Below are positions 52,251-62,181 of a DNA stretch of 64,000 nt, piece by piece. The stretch's first letter is position 1. Every line of letters starts with the position of its first letter. Both the position numbers and the translations under genes were made by a program. A model generated the notes under the pieces. That model searched no databases, was not told the origin of the DNA, and saw only the letters and a list, made by a program, of their open reading frames with translations. Origin of the DNA: Methylomarinum sp. Ch1-1. Its GTDB lineage: Bacteria; Pseudomonadota; Gammaproteobacteria; Methylococcales; Methylomonadaceae. The DNA is taken from NCBI RefSeq assembly GCF_030717995.2, contig NZ_CP157743.1:620001-684000 (forward strand). The letters are read 5' to 3'.

Positions 52251-54730
52251 GCCGTTTTAATCTGGCCCTGCGGCTGTTATGGCGCGACGCACGTTCCGGC
52301 GAACTAACGATTCTATTGCTGGCGTTGATCATCGCGGTAACCAGCGCCACCGCGATCAGCCTGTTTGCCGATCGCCTGCATCGCACGATGAGCAATCAGG
52401 CCGCCGAATTTCTCGCCGCCGATCTCGTGATCACCAGCCCTGCTCCAATTCCGCAACACTGGTTGAAAAAAGCCCGCGAATTGCATCTGCAAACGGCTAA
52501 AACCGCGGAATTTTCCAGCGTACTGATCGAGAACGATGAGATGCTTTTAGCCGGCGTCAAGGCCGTCAGCGCCCATTATCCGTTGCGCGGTTATCTGAAA
52601 ACCATGACCGATGACTACAAACAGGAAACCCTGCGCCATAGCGGCCCTGAAATCGGCAAGGCCTGGGTTGAAAAACGCGTCCTGTCGGCCTTGAAACTAA
52701 CGCTAGGCGATACCTTAACGGTCGGAGAGCAGCCACTCACCATCAGCCAACTGATCACTTACGAACCGGACAAGCGCGGCGATCTTTACAGCTTATCGCC
52801 CAGGGTCATGATTAACGGCGCCGACCTGGCCGCCACCCATGTTTTACAGCCCGGCAGTCATGTCCATTATTTTTTCCAGTTCAGTGGCGACAAAACATCG
52901 CTGCTCGCCTTTAACCGCTGGGTCAAGCCCCATCTGAACGCTTCCCAGCGCCTGATGGATATTCATGAGGATAGGCCGGAACTAGGCGCCGCATTGAACC
53001 GGGCCGAACGCTATCTGGGCCTATCCAGCATCGTCGTGATCGTCATTGCCGGCGTCGCCATCGCGATGACCACACGACGTTATAGCGAACGCCATTTCAA
53101 TGCCACCGCGATCCTTCGTTGCCTGGGGTGCAAACAGCATGAAGTGTTGTGGCTATATATCTGCCAGTTTCTGGCGCTGGGCGTCGTTGCCAGCGCCATC
53201 GCCTGCATCCTGGGCTGGTTGGCGCAAGAGGCCCTGTTTCATTTATTGAGAAATCTGTTTCCGGCGCGAGTCGCCGACCCAGGTTTCTTTGCCGTCATTT
53301 TCGGTTTTCTCAGCGGGCTGGCGATTTTGTTCGGCTTCGCGCTACCGCCTTTGTTAAGACTGAAGAAGGTCTCCCCTCTTAGAGTCCTCCGTCGCGACCT
53401 GGAGCCATTGCCGACTAGCGCCTGGCTGATTTACGGCCTGGCTTTGGCGCTGATCGGCGTATTGACCTGGCGTTATACCGAAGACCTTAAAATGACCGCC
53501 ATCATCATCGGCGGCGGTTTGCTGACGACATTGTTGCTGGGCTTGCTGGTCTACACCTTATTAATACAATTGCGCAGACTGCCTCCCAGTCTAAGCCTAA
53601 GCTGGCGTTTCGGCTTACAAAACCTGACTCGCCATGCACAAACCACCAGCAGCCAGATTCTGGCCTTCAGCATCACCTTGGTCGCGATGATTCTGAGCCT
53701 GACGGTGCGCACCGACCTGTTGAACGACTGGCAGCGACAATTACCCGAAAATGCTCCCAACCATTTTGCGTTGAATATTTTCCCCAACCAAAAAGAGGAC
53801 CTGCGTCGGCAATTAGTGGAGCAAGGCATCACCGGCAGTCGATTTTATCCGGTGGTGCGGGGCAGACTGGTCAAGATCAACGGCTTGCCGGTACAACGGA
53901 TAGTATCCAAGGACTCCCAAGGCGAGCGAGCCACTCACCGTGATTTAAGTCTGACCTGGTCCAACGCGCTGCCCGAGGACAACAAACTGGTCGCCGGGCA
54001 ATGGTGGACTGGCGATAAAACAGGTCTGGTTTCGATAGAGTCCAAGCTGGCGAAAAGCCTAAAAGTCGGCCTGCAAGATGAACTGACTTTTACGATCGGC
54101 AGCCGGCAGTTGACCGCAACCGTCAGCAGTATCCGGCAAGTGCAATGGGATACGATGAAACCCAATTTTTACATGATATTTTCACCGGGCACGCTGGACA
54201 ATTACGCCAATACCTATATCACCAGCTTCTATCTGCCCGATGAAAAAAAGAACTATTTGAACACGCTGGTAAAAAACCACCCCGGCATCACGATACTCGA
54301 GGTCGATCTGATCTTAAAGCAATTTAAAAGTATCCTGACGCAACTGACCGAGGCAATCAATTATCTGCTGTATTTCGCCTTGCTGGCGGGATTTACCGTC
54401 TTGTTCGCGGCCATTTACGCAACGCTGGACAGCCGCATTTATGAAGGCGCGCTGATGCGCACGCTGGGCGCCAATCGCACTTTATTGAGAAAAGCCCATC
54501 TGCTGGAATTCGTCTCATTGGGCCTGCTATCGGCCGTGCTGGCACTGATCATGTCGGAAAGCCTGCTGCTGGCCTTATACCATTTCGTCCTGCATATTGA
54601 ATATCAGCCCAGCCTCACCCAATGGCTGGTCACCTTAACATGTGGAAGCTTTTTCATTGCCTTGGCCGGTTATTGGGGCGTGCGCGGCGTCGTGAAAAAA
54701 TCGCCGATGCGGATTTTTCGCGAACTTTAG
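52247..54730 (+). CDS. ybbP: FtsX-like ABC transporter permease, YbbP type
   Basis: An 827-residue inner-membrane permease. It has an N-terminal segment (LTILLLALIIAVTSATAIS), a periplasmic domain, then two FtsX-type modules, the first near residues 255-370 (LGLSSIVVIVIAGVAIAM) and the second near 695-820 (YLLYFALLAGFTVLFAAIY). This is the YbbP layout. The ATGA overlap with the ATPase gene shows an operon. Such type VII ABC systems usually do mechanotransmission or lipoprotein and lipid release; the substrate is not known. Confidence 0.9.
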   Translation: MSRFNLALRLLWRDARSGELTILLLALIIAVTSATAISLFADRLHRTMSNQAAEFLAADLVITSPAPIPQHWLKKARELHLQTAKTAEFSSVLIENDEMLLAGVKAVSAHYPLRGYLKTMTDDYKQETLRHSGPEIGKAWVEKRVLSALKLTLGDTLTVGEQPLTISQLITYEPDKRGDLYSLSPRVMINGADLAATHVLQPGSHVHYFFQFSGDKTSLLAFNRWVKPHLNASQRLMDIHEDRPELGAALNRAERYLGLSSIVVIVIAGVAIAMTTRRYSERHFNATAILRCLGCKQHEVLWLYICQFLALGVVASAIACILGWLAQEALFHLLRNLFPARVADPGFFAVIFGFLSGLAILFGFALPPLLRLKKVSPLRVLRRDLEPLPTSAWLIYGLALALIGVLTWRYTEDLKMTAIIIGGGLLTTLLLGLLVYTLLIQLRRLPPSLSLSWRFGLQNLTRHAQTTSSQILAFSITLVAMILSLTVRTDLLNDWQRQLPENAPNHFALNIFPNQKEDLRRQLVEQGITGSRFYPVVRGRLVKINGLPVQRIVSKDSQGERATHRDLSLTWSNALPEDNKLVAGQWWTGDKTGLVSIESKLAKSLKVGLQDELTFTIGSRQLTATVSSIRQVQWDTMKPNFYMIFSPGTLDNYANTYITSFYLPDEKKNYLNTLVKNHPGITILEVDLILKQFKSILTQLTEAINYLLYFALLAGFTVLFAAIYATLDSRIYEGALMRTLGANRTLLRKAHLLEFVSLGLLSAVLALIMSESLLLALYHFVLHIEYQPSLTQWLVTLTCGSFFIALAGYWGVRGVVKKSPMRIFREL

Positions 54731-55090
54731 ATGTTTGATATTACCGCAGAGGCGCCGAGGCGCAGAGTCTGTTATAAAGAGACCTTTGCCTCTCCGTGAC
54801 CCTGCGGTATTAATCTAACCTCAGTTCGGGATAAAAGAATCATATATTGCAAAGAGTTAAGACAGTATCAGGTAGCTCTGGAGGAAGTGTGCGCGGCATG
54901 GCCGATTTTTGTTTATTTAGGTGCTGGGTGAACGGCGTCTTCTGGAAGAGCTGCCTGATACAGGCTGGTTTGTTAACCCAAACTCAGGTTAATCTAAAAT
55001 TTAAAGCAATGCATGCGGCAACTATTCATTAATCATTCACTCAAAATAGGTTATTGTGATTATTAATTTTTCCAGGAGGCATAGTAGACC
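54731..55090. other. Intergenic region with a large hairpin and a family C fragment
   Basis: No gene. TACCGCAG at about 54742 pairs with CTGCGGTA at about 54802-54809 as a large hairpin just after ybbP, likely its transcription end or a repeat. A right arm of family C followed by family B sequence (TTTAGGTGCTGGGTGAACGG) lies at about 54915-54935. The last 100 bases are AT-rich and should hold the promoter of the lipoprotein gene. Confidence 0.6.
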
Positions 55091-55486
55091 ATGAAAAAGA
55101 TATTCCCGATCAATATAATTTCAGTCAGCCTGCTGTTATCGGGTTGCGCCACCCAAACCGGTTGGACGCCAACCGTTGACCCTTACGGTGATCCGAATGC
55201 CTATCGCCTGGAACAGGATATGGCTGAATGCCGACAACTGGCCCTGCGTTCTTCCGGGGGCACAGTGAAAGAAACGGCCAAAGGGACCGCGGTCGGTGGC
55301 TTGTTAGGCGCCGCCACCGGGGCTGCGGTAGGCGCCGTTTCCGGCGATGCCGGCGCCGGCGCCGCTTATGGCGCAGCAATCGGCGGCATCGGCGGCGGCG
55401 CTAAGCAGGGCATTGAATCGGAAGAACAATATAAACGAGCTTACATCAACTGCATGAGACACCGCGGCCATTATGTCGTTGATTGA
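55091..55486 (+). CDS. Glycine-zipper lipoprotein
   Basis: A 131-residue outer-membrane-type lipoprotein. The lipobox LLSGC places the lipidated Cys at about residue 19. The central region (about 55-105) is a glycine zipper: GTAVGGLLGAATGAAVGAVSG and the GAGAAYGAAIGGIGGG stretch in overlapping parts. The tail has a Cys in YINCMRHRGHYVVD. An AGGAGG site precedes the ATG. Related proteins influence envelope integrity. Stand-alone gene. Confidence 0.82.
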   Translation: MKKIFPINIISVSLLLSGCATQTGWTPTVDPYGDPNAYRLEQDMAECRQLALRSSGGTVKETAKGTAVGGLLGAATGAAVGAVSGDAGAGAAYGAAIGGIGGGAKQGIESEEQYKRAYINCMRHRGHYVVD

Positions 55487-55532
55487 TAGCCTATGACCCC
55501 GGTTTCCTGAAATATTCTGCGTCCAAATAAAA

Positions 55533-55596
55533 ACCTGTTCAGGCTTTATCACCGCTCTATTCGAAATAAATCGCGGCTAAAAGGAACTGAACAGGT
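55533..55596. other. Possible structured RNA or terminator between genes
   Basis: ACCTGTTCAG (55533-55542) and CTGAACAGGT (55587-55596) pair perfectly over 10 bp. Inside, ACCGC and GCGGC-type arms can form a second stem. It lies after the lipoprotein gene and before the chemoreceptor promoter. It may be a branched terminator or part of a small RNA. Confidence 0.4.
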
Positions 55597-55674
55597 CGCC
55601 TGTGCTTCGGATAGAAATCTATCTTCAATCCCCTATCAAGTCCGTTCGGTTCCTGCCGATACCCAAGTTTAGAC

Positions 55675-55702
55675 TTACAAGACATAAGTAAAAGCTTATA
55701 AT
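55675..55702 (+). promoter_or_regulatory. Promoter for the PAS/chemoreceptor pair
   Basis: TTACAA (55675-55680), 16-base spacer, TATAAT (55697-55702), about 65 bases before the PAS gene start. It resembles sigma-70, not the flagellar sigma-28 type that often drives chemoreceptor genes. Confidence 0.55.
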
Positions 55703-55769
55703 TTATAAAAATATAGAACATCATTCGTCTTTCTTCGAAAGCGGAACCTAACTATCAAAGCGACAGTGT

Positions 55770-56312
55770 ATGAAACCCAATATTAGCCCTAATGATCACG
55801 AGCGTCGGCTCGGCGATGAGGACTTCATCGTCTCTAAAACCGATACGCGTGGCCGTATCACCTACGCTAACCGTATATTCATGGAAATAGCCGGTTACTC
55901 CGAACAAGATCTCTTGGGCGTGCAACATAATTTGATACGACATCCGGACATGCCGCGCGGTGTATTTCGTTTCATGTGGGACACGTTGAAGGCCGGCGAC
56001 GAATTTTTCGGCTTCGCCAAAAACCTTTGCGCGGACGGCAGCTTTTATTGGGTATTCGCCAATATCACCCCCGATTATGACAAAAATGGTGAATTGCAAG
56101 GCTATTATTCGGTTCGACGTAAACCGCCGCAATCGGCGTTGTCCGCATTGATTCCGATTTATCAACAAATGCTGGCGATAGAAAAAGGCTGTTCCGCTAA
56201 GGAAGCCCCGACTAAGTCATTGGCCTATTTACTCGATACGGTGGCTCAGACCGGTGCCAAAAATTATGATTGTTTCGTTCTAGATCTTTATAAACCGAAC
56301 GGTGTGCTATGA
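55770..56312 (+). CDS. Aer-like PAS domain protein
   Basis: A 180-residue cytosolic protein. The PAS domain (about 17-120) has the pattern of the Aer aerotaxis sensor: [19 protein letters not shown], then [20 protein letters not shown] and [13 protein letters not shown], including residues that hold FAD in Aer. The last ~55 residues are helical. It overlaps the chemoreceptor gene by four bases (ATGA). The two probably form a split redox or oxygen receptor: sensor as one chain, signalling unit as another. That is inference from position. Confidence 0.85.
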   Translation: MKPNISPNDHERRLGDEDFIVSKTDTRGRITYANRIFMEIAGYSEQDLLGVQHNLIRHPDMPRGVFRFMWDTLKAGDEFFGFAKNLCADGSFYWVFANITPDYDKNGELQGYYSVRRKPPQSALSALIPIYQQMLAIEKGCSAKEAPTKSLAYLLDTVAQTGAKNYDCFVLDLYKPNGVL

Positions 56313-57775
56313 AAAACTCCAATGCTAACATTCCATTCTTGGCTACCAAAGTCAATTATGCGGTCATCGGCATTTTCGCGCTCACCTTAGCTTTGTTCGC
56401 TTACAGCACCTTTCTATCTGGCTTTTCATGGCCAATATTGCTGTTATCGTTGCCCCTATTAATTATAGCCATCTACATTAAAAGGACCGCGCAACAAAAT
56501 CTAGCTGTGTTGGCGAAAATGCAGGACGTGTTAACACACACCAATCAAGGCGAACTCTATCATCGGGTCACGCAAACCAAAGGCTTGGGAGAAGTCGGCA
56601 AGGTTGCCTGGGAGCTCAATGAAACATTGGATATCATTGAGTCCTACTTCAAGGAAATAAATACCTGCTTCAGCCAGGCGGCAAAAGGCAATCACAACCG
56701 TTATGCGTTAACGGATGGATTTCCCGGCGTTCTAAAACAATCGGCCCAAAACATCAACCAAGCGCTGCATCATATGAATGACAATGAAGTGCTAATGATC
56801 AAAAACCGATTGTCGGCCGGACTGCATAATCTCAATACCAGTAATTTGCTGGATAACTTGAAGGCCAATCAAAATGACCTGCTCAATGTGACCGAGCAAA
56901 TGCAGAAGGTTGAAGATATCGCGACCGAAACCGGGCAAAATGCCGAAGCCAGCTTATCGACGGTAGAAACCATCAGCTCGTCTCTGATCAATATCAATGA
57001 CAACATTCATAGCGTAACCGATGTCATCACCGCGTTGATCAATGACAGTAAGAAGGTGACCGAATCACTGTCGATGATCACCGGGATTGCCGACCAGACC
57101 AATTTGCTGGCTCTGAATGCGTCGATAGAGGCGGCCAGAGCCGGCGAACATGGCCGCGGTTTCGCTGTGGTCGCCGATGAGGTTAAGAATCTGTCCGAAC
57201 ACACCAAAAATGCCGCGCTGGAGGTTTCTCAAACCCTGACATCATTCAACCAACGCGTTGAGCAAATGCATCAGGAAGCGGAAAATTCCGCCAACCTGTC
57301 TCAGGAAGTCATGGACCAGGTCAGCTCTTTTCGTCATCAGTTTTCCGGTTTGTCGGAATCGGCTCAGGCTTCCGTCGGTTATATTTCCTACGCCAAGGAC
57401 AAATCCTTCGCCCTGTTAACGAAACTGGACCATATCATATACAAACAAAACGCCTATATCGCGATCGAAAATCCGGAAGATTGTCCGCAGCATGACGCCA
57501 TTACCGTGGACAGTCATCACTGCCGCCTCGGTAAATGGTATGACACCGGCATCGGCTATGATAAATTCCGCCATACTTCTTCCTACGCCAAATTGGCAGC
57601 GCCACATGCCGATGTTCACCAATTTACCCAGGAAGCCTATGAGGTTTCCCGGAAAAACTGGCAAGAGAATTTGGATTTATTGGATAACATACTCACGCAC
57701 ATGCAACATACCGAAGACGCCAGCGCCGATGTGATGAATTACATCGACGCGATGGTGGAAGAAAAACACCGCTGA
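56309..57775 (+). CDS. Methyl-accepting chemotaxis protein with CZB zinc-binding domain
   Basis: A 488-residue receptor. Two close membrane segments (about 10-55) leave almost no periplasmic domain, as in Aer. A HAMP-like linker follows. The signalling hairpin tip lies in [20 protein letters not shown] and [16 protein letters not shown]. The C-terminal ~120 residues form a CZB domain: a His near 371, [18 protein letters not shown], which binds zinc through three His and a Cys. CZB receptors respond to zinc or hypochlorous acid in other bacteria. Pairing with the PAS protein suggests redox sensing. Confidence 0.9.
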   Translation: MKNSNANIPFLATKVNYAVIGIFALTLALFAYSTFLSGFSWPILLLSLPLLIIAIYIKRTAQQNLAVLAKMQDVLTHTNQGELYHRVTQTKGLGEVGKVAWELNETLDIIESYFKEINTCFSQAAKGNHNRYALTDGFPGVLKQSAQNINQALHHMNDNEVLMIKNRLSAGLHNLNTSNLLDNLKANQNDLLNVTEQMQKVEDIATETGQNAEASLSTVETISSSLININDNIHSVTDVITALINDSKKVTESLSMITGIADQTNLLALNASIEAARAGEHGRGFAVVADEVKNLSEHTKNAALEVSQTLTSFNQRVEQMHQEAENSANLSQEVMDQVSSFRHQFSGLSESAQASVGYISYAKDKSFALLTKLDHIIYKQNAYIAIENPEDCPQHDAITVDSHHCRLGKWYDTGIGYDKFRHTSSYAKLAAPHADVHQFTQEAYEVSRKNWQENLDLLDNILTHMQHTEDASADVMNYIDAMVEEKHR

Positions 57776-57783
57776 AGTTATTA

Positions 57784-57812
57784 ACCCGGATTCCACGTCG
57801 CTTCATCCGGGT
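57784..57812 (+). terminator. Hairpin after the chemoreceptor gene
   Basis: ACCCGGAT and ATCCGGGT pair perfectly (8 bp) nine bases after the stop codon. No T-run follows. Confidence 0.5.
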
Positions 57813-57824
57813 CAAGCTATACCC

Positions 57825-57910
57825 CAGCAATTCCCATCAGTTTGAGCGTTTTGCCGGTGTTTAGGGCCTGGGGTGTGTTTGGCGAGGATGTCGGCGGCTG
57901 GGAACTGCTG
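57825..57910 (+). mobile_element. Short family B element (86 bp)
   Basis: Ends CAGCAATTCCCA and TGGGAACTGCTG, with one mismatch. The centre is shortened: only TTTAGGGCCTGGGGTGTG and GGCGAGGATGTCGGC remain. Flanks AGCTATACCC and AGCTACCCCC are a possible target duplication with two differences. It lies between convergent genes. Confidence 0.7.
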
Positions 57911-57929
57911 AGCTACCCCCTCTTTGCTT

Positions 57930-60900
57930 TCATTTGCTCTCTTTTACGGTCCGCTGCTTCCATAGCGCGCCGGAGGAAAAACAGCGCCACCCCCATTTCA
58001 ACCAGTCGAGCAAAGCCACCGCCAACCATAGAGACCATAACAGCATCAGGATCCGATAAATCATCAACGGCGCCGAAACCACCGTGGCGGTCGGCAACGA
58101 TGCTGCATTGCGGTCCTGATACCAATTTAATCGATATGCCGAGGATTGATTACCGCTGATCTGCATATCCGGCGAACCCAGCAAACCCTGCTGCACTGCA
58201 TAAAATAACAATAGCAACGCAATCAAAGTCAAACCTCCCAACAACACTTGAAAAAAATTAAAGTATGCGGGCGTCGACACTGTCTTTTTCGCCCTAATAC
58301 CCAGCGCCATCAGCCAGATCACCACCAACAAACCGGCTGCGACCGGTATTTGACTGAGGCCGATCAACAACAAAAACCATTGCCAATGCTTTAACGGCGT
58401 CAATTCGATTTTAGCCAAGCCGACGGCCAGCAACGCCAATACAATCAACACGCCCCAGATCAACGCGGCCGGTCCGAATTTCGGACCCAGGGTGAACAAA
58501 ACCCAGCGATCCCGTCCCAAAATCACCCTGATATGGCTGTTGACGCTGCCGGCGCCGAGGTTGATTTCCGATGTCGTCAACCAGCTGCGCTGTTCCTTGT
58601 TTTCATGCCAGTTCAATACAAACTGCTGCTCTCCCGGTTTTACCGGTAATGTCACCGCTCTGCCTTTTTGCCGGATAGGCTGGGTGACGCCGTCGATCGA
58701 CACCGATTGTAAAACCGCCTGCTCGGGCAGGGTCACGGCATGCTGAACGCCTTTTGAACTTCTGATCTGCAGTGTCAGTTTCGCCGTCTGGGAACGTTTG
58801 CCCGGCTTGATTTCCAGTTCGGTTTTATCTATCGTCAAGGTCTCTCCGGCAATGGCTTCGGGACGGCTTATGCGTAACGTCACCGTTTCCCCTGGCCAGG
58901 GCCGCCATTCCGGCAACCATCGTCCTTGCCGGTCTTGATGATGGACGACGGCGATGCCGTCGGTTTCAAGATGCCAGGTGGGACTGATGTCGGCGCGCCA
59001 CACTTCGGTCCACTGTGACGTCTCGCCTGCATGCAGCTCGATCCGTTCGTTCTTTTCTAACAGCGATTGCCAATGCATGACCTGTTGTTCCGCCGGCATA
59101 TTGACCAAGACGCGCTGATCTTTAACGCGGACATTCGCGGTGGTCACCGATTCACCTGGTAATAACGGGAATTCCAGCATAACCGGCGCATTCGTGCGTT
59201 CAACGCGGACGATGCGTGTATTGATGCGCCAATCCAGACCCAGCTGCAATGTTCTTTCTATCCTTATGAACGGCGGCAGCGCGTTTTGCTGCAACGTTGC
59301 AATCTCCTTCTGCTGTTGCCGCGTTTTCAAGCGGGTAAATTGCAATTGATCATCGACCCGACCGTTTTCATAGACCCCTTCGACGCTCCAGCCTGTCGCC
59401 TCCACCAAGACGCGATGGGGCTTTAACGGCAACGGCAGGGTAAATTTATAGTCGGGCGGGTTCAGACCCCGCAATTCGACCTGATGAAGTCCGCGACTCA
59501 AGCTCAACCATAAGCGACCGTCTTCCTGCCTCAGCCAGGCGTGTGTTGTCTCTCCATCGACCCGGACTTGCGCCGGAAACCACTGCTCATATCGGGCCGG
59601 CAAAGGCACGGCGACAGCCTGTCGGGCATGAATTTGCAGCTCAATACGCATGTCCTGTACGCCGATATTCACCTTCATCGCAGCAATCTGCGCACAGTCC
59701 GGGACACAGTCCGGCGCTTTTAGCAAACGGCCCTTCAGCTCATCGAGCATTTGCTGATCGGGAAAATCGGCATAGACCTTTTCCACCGGCGCGGCCAGCA
59801 TCGGCATGATCAGCATAAGACTCCAAACCGGCATCGATAATTTCAGTTTTTTATCCAGCACACCGAACATCAACAACGATAAAACCAACACCAGCGCGAC
59901 GCGTAAAAAATTCAACAACATCGTCAGCGGCGGCGACAAATACCACAGTTCGATCTGTTGCGATGGATCCACTCTGCCGTTCCAGGACAAATGAACTTTA
60001 TGCCATTGCCATTGCGGCAAACCGGGGCCGGTCTGCACCTTGGCATCCGGATCGATGCGATCGAAATCGACCGACTTGTCCTGATAACTGGCCATCGGAT
60101 AGGCGCTCCGACTCTTCGATAGAGCTCTTCCGGCCGCCTGTTGTTCGGCCAGCATCGGTTCGGCCTTTTTTTGTGCGGCATCGGTCAACACATAAGGCGA
60201 CGGGGCAATCGGTTGCCAGCGTTTTTCCAGTTGCGGATACAACCCTACCCTTACTTGGTCGACCATGAACGGGATCGCGATGACCAGCAATCCCAACCAG
60301 CTGAGATTTCTGTAGCTTTTAACCCAGTGCAACAAGCGACCGGCAGGCAGAACCCGGATCAATGCCAGCGCCGCCAAGATATTGAGCCAGACAAAACGCG
60401 GCGCATCGGCTTCATGCCATATCAATACCAAGGTGAGCAAGGCCAACAACCCCCAATAATAATTCCACAAGCGACTCATCGCCAGCGCGGCAATCAACAC
60501 CAAAAACAGATCCAACAAAGTCCAGCGTGAAATCCAACTGCTCGGGTCATTATCGACCCCGCCGGCCGCTAGCAAACGCCAGCCCGGCGGTATGTTCAAT
60601 TCCGCATTGACCTGATGAAAATCCTGTTGCCAACCCACCGCACTGAGGCTATCGATCGCGCCATTGATTCGGCTATCGGCCTTGATTTGCAACTGCCCCT
60701 TACGCACCTCTACGCCCTCCGTGGAACCGTCCAATCGGGTAATCAACTGATTCCGGCCATTCAACTTGACTTGGCCTAATTGCATTTCCGGCAACACATT
60801 CAAGCGCCATCCCTTGGTCATCTTGCCGCTAATATGATCTTCGACGCTATAACCGCCGCCGTCGAAATCGAGCCATAATTTACGCGTTAAATTCAAACGA

Positions 60901-61940
60901 TTCGGTTCGGGTTGCGGATCGCCGCGTCTGATCACCTTAAACGCCATGCTATCGCCCTGCTTGACCCGATAAGCCGGCAGATTACGCCATTGCGCCGGTA
61001 AATTGGTCTGACTGGGATCGACAGCGGGCAAATTTTCGATCTCCACCAAACGCTGATACGGCAGACCTTGAAACACCCAGATTTCCGCTGCCGGCCAACT
61101 TTCATCGTCGACATTAAAAGTCAATTTTTGCAGATGATCGGGATGGCGGGCATTCAATTCGATATGCCACCGTCCTGGCCTGACCTGTACCCGTAGACTG
61201 CCGTCGGCCTCGATTCGGGCCGGCAGCGGACTGTTCAACGAAATCGGAATGAAAGACGTCAACAGCGCATGCGGCAATTGAATTTCGCGCTGATCGCCGG
61301 AGACCTCCAGCTCCAGATAGGTAATCAGCTGCAGAGGCACATTATCATAGACTTTTCTGAAAACCTGCAGATCGATCCGGTTACGCACGCTGTCGGACTT
61401 TTTCCGACCGATATCGCTTTCCTTTAACCACACCGAACCTTGTTTGATCGTCGGGTAGGAGATTTGCTTGCCCGCCACGATCAGACTCAGCAAACCGGTG
61501 CCGTCCGCGAGCGCTAGATTCTCGGGTATAGCGTCCCAGAGAAATTCGCCGTCAATCAGATAGTCGCCTTGCGGCAGCAACAGGGCTGGTTTGCCATGTC
61601 GCTTGATCACCGTCGCCGGCCGATCATTAACTGTTACATTCTGCGGCCAATGTTTATCGCCGCCCGGCAACATCACCCAATCTTGCCGAAACAGCGTCCA
61701 GCTAGCGCTGAACTTTCCCTGGCGTTCCTGTAAATCCAGCGTCAACAGGCCGGGCCAACTGCAATGCTTTCGCTCGTAGTTGTTGAACAAAAATGGACAG
61801 CCGTACTCTTTTTCCTCCTCCAACACCCAACCTATCCATGGCTTTAACGGCTCGGGAACCTTGTCCATCGTCATGGCATCGCCCCGGAAACTCAAGAAAA
61901 AAAAGATTAGAACAAGGAAGATTCGGCCTAAACGCAGCAT
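57930..61940 (-). CDS. Uncharacterised 1336-residue membrane protein
   Basis: I do not recognise a named family. It opens with a signal peptide (about 1-22). A periplasmic beta-rich domain of about 440 residues follows. A group of about four membrane segments (WTLLDLFLVLIAALAMSRL, YWGLLALLTLVLIWH and others) comes next. After a linker there are two further segments near 685-740, a second periplasmic beta-rich domain of about 400 residues, and four C-terminal segments. The two beta-rich halves contain similar Trp-rich strands. It is a single gene between the chemoreceptor and mpl. An envelope-polysaccharide or sortase-related role is only a guess. Confidence 0.8.
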   Translation of the reverse strand: MLRLGRIFLVLIFFFLSFRGDAMTMDKVPEPLKPWIGWVLEEEKEYGCPFLFNNYERKHCSWPGLLTLDLQERQGKFSASWTLFRQDWVMLPGGDKHWPQNVTVNDRPATVIKRHGKPALLLPQGDYLIDGEFLWDAIPENLALADGTGLLSLIVAGKQISYPTIKQGSVWLKESDIGRKKSDSVRNRIDLQVFRKVYDNVPLQLITYLELEVSGDQREIQLPHALLTSFIPISLNSPLPARIEADGSLRVQVRPGRWHIELNARHPDHLQKLTFNVDDESWPAAEIWVFQGLPYQRLVEIENLPAVDPSQTNLPAQWRNLPAYRVKQGDSMAFKVIRRGDPQPEPNRLNLTRKLWLDFDGGGYSVEDHISGKMTKGWRLNVLPEMQLGQVKLNGRNQLITRLDGSTEGVEVRKGQLQIKADSRINGAIDSLSAVGWQQDFHQVNAELNIPPGWRLLAAGGVDNDPSSWISRWTLLDLFLVLIAALAMSRLWNYYWGLLALLTLVLIWHEADAPRFVWLNILAALALIRVLPAGRLLHWVKSYRNLSWLGLLVIAIPFMVDQVRVGLYPQLEKRWQPIAPSPYVLTDAAQKKAEPMLAEQQAAGRALSKSRSAYPMASYQDKSVDFDRIDPDAKVQTGPGLPQWQWHKVHLSWNGRVDPSQQIELWYLSPPLTMLLNFLRVALVLVLSLLMFGVLDKKLKLSMPVWSLMLIMPMLAAPVEKVYADFPDQQMLDELKGRLLKAPDCVPDCAQIAAMKVNIGVQDMRIELQIHARQAVAVPLPARYEQWFPAQVRVDGETTHAWLRQEDGRLWLSLSRGLHQVELRGLNPPDYKFTLPLPLKPHRVLVEATGWSVEGVYENGRVDDQLQFTRLKTRQQQKEIATLQQNALPPFIRIERTLQLGLDWRINTRIVRVERTNAPVMLEFPLLPGESVTTANVRVKDQRVLVNMPAEQQVMHWQSLLEKNERIELHAGETSQWTEVWRADISPTWHLETDGIAVVHHQDRQGRWLPEWRPWPGETVTLRISRPEAIAGETLTIDKTELEIKPGKRSQTAKLTLQIRSSKGVQHAVTLPEQAVLQSVSIDGVTQPIRQKGRAVTLPVKPGEQQFVLNWHENKEQRSWLTTSEINLGAGSVNSHIRVILGRDRWVLFTLGPKFGPAALIWGVLIVLALLAVGLAKIELTPLKHWQWFLLLIGLSQIPVAAGLLVVIWLMALGIRAKKTVSTPAYFNFFQVLLGGLTLIALLLLFYAVQQGLLGSPDMQISGNQSSAYRLNWYQDRNAASLPTATVVSAPLMIYRILMLLWSLWLAVALLDWLKWGWRCFSSGALWKQRTVKESK

Positions 61941-62181
61941 AACGACTTACCCATTGCAATAACAATTGAATTAATTGTAGACCTATTGATCCGCTAATGG
62001 GGAAAAATGTCTATTCACTCAGCAATTCCGAATTTGAGCGTTTTAGCGGTGTTTAGGGCCAGGGTGTGTCTGTCGAGAAACCCAGCACCTAAATTCCATG
62101 GCTATAGGACTATATTTTACATTCCAGGATAATTTAGGTGCTGGGTGAACCCCATCGATGACCTTGTCGCATTTGCGTTAT
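61941..62181. mobile_element. Intergenic region with truncated family B element and family C palindrome
   Basis: The left family B end CAGCAATTCC is at 62020, followed by TTTAGGGCCAGGGTGTGTCTG and a complete 65-bp family C palindrome (62081-62145) with GTGAACCCCAT after it. The right family B end is missing and mpl begins soon after. The 61941-62019 part is AT-rich and upstream of the large membrane protein gene. Confidence 0.75.
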
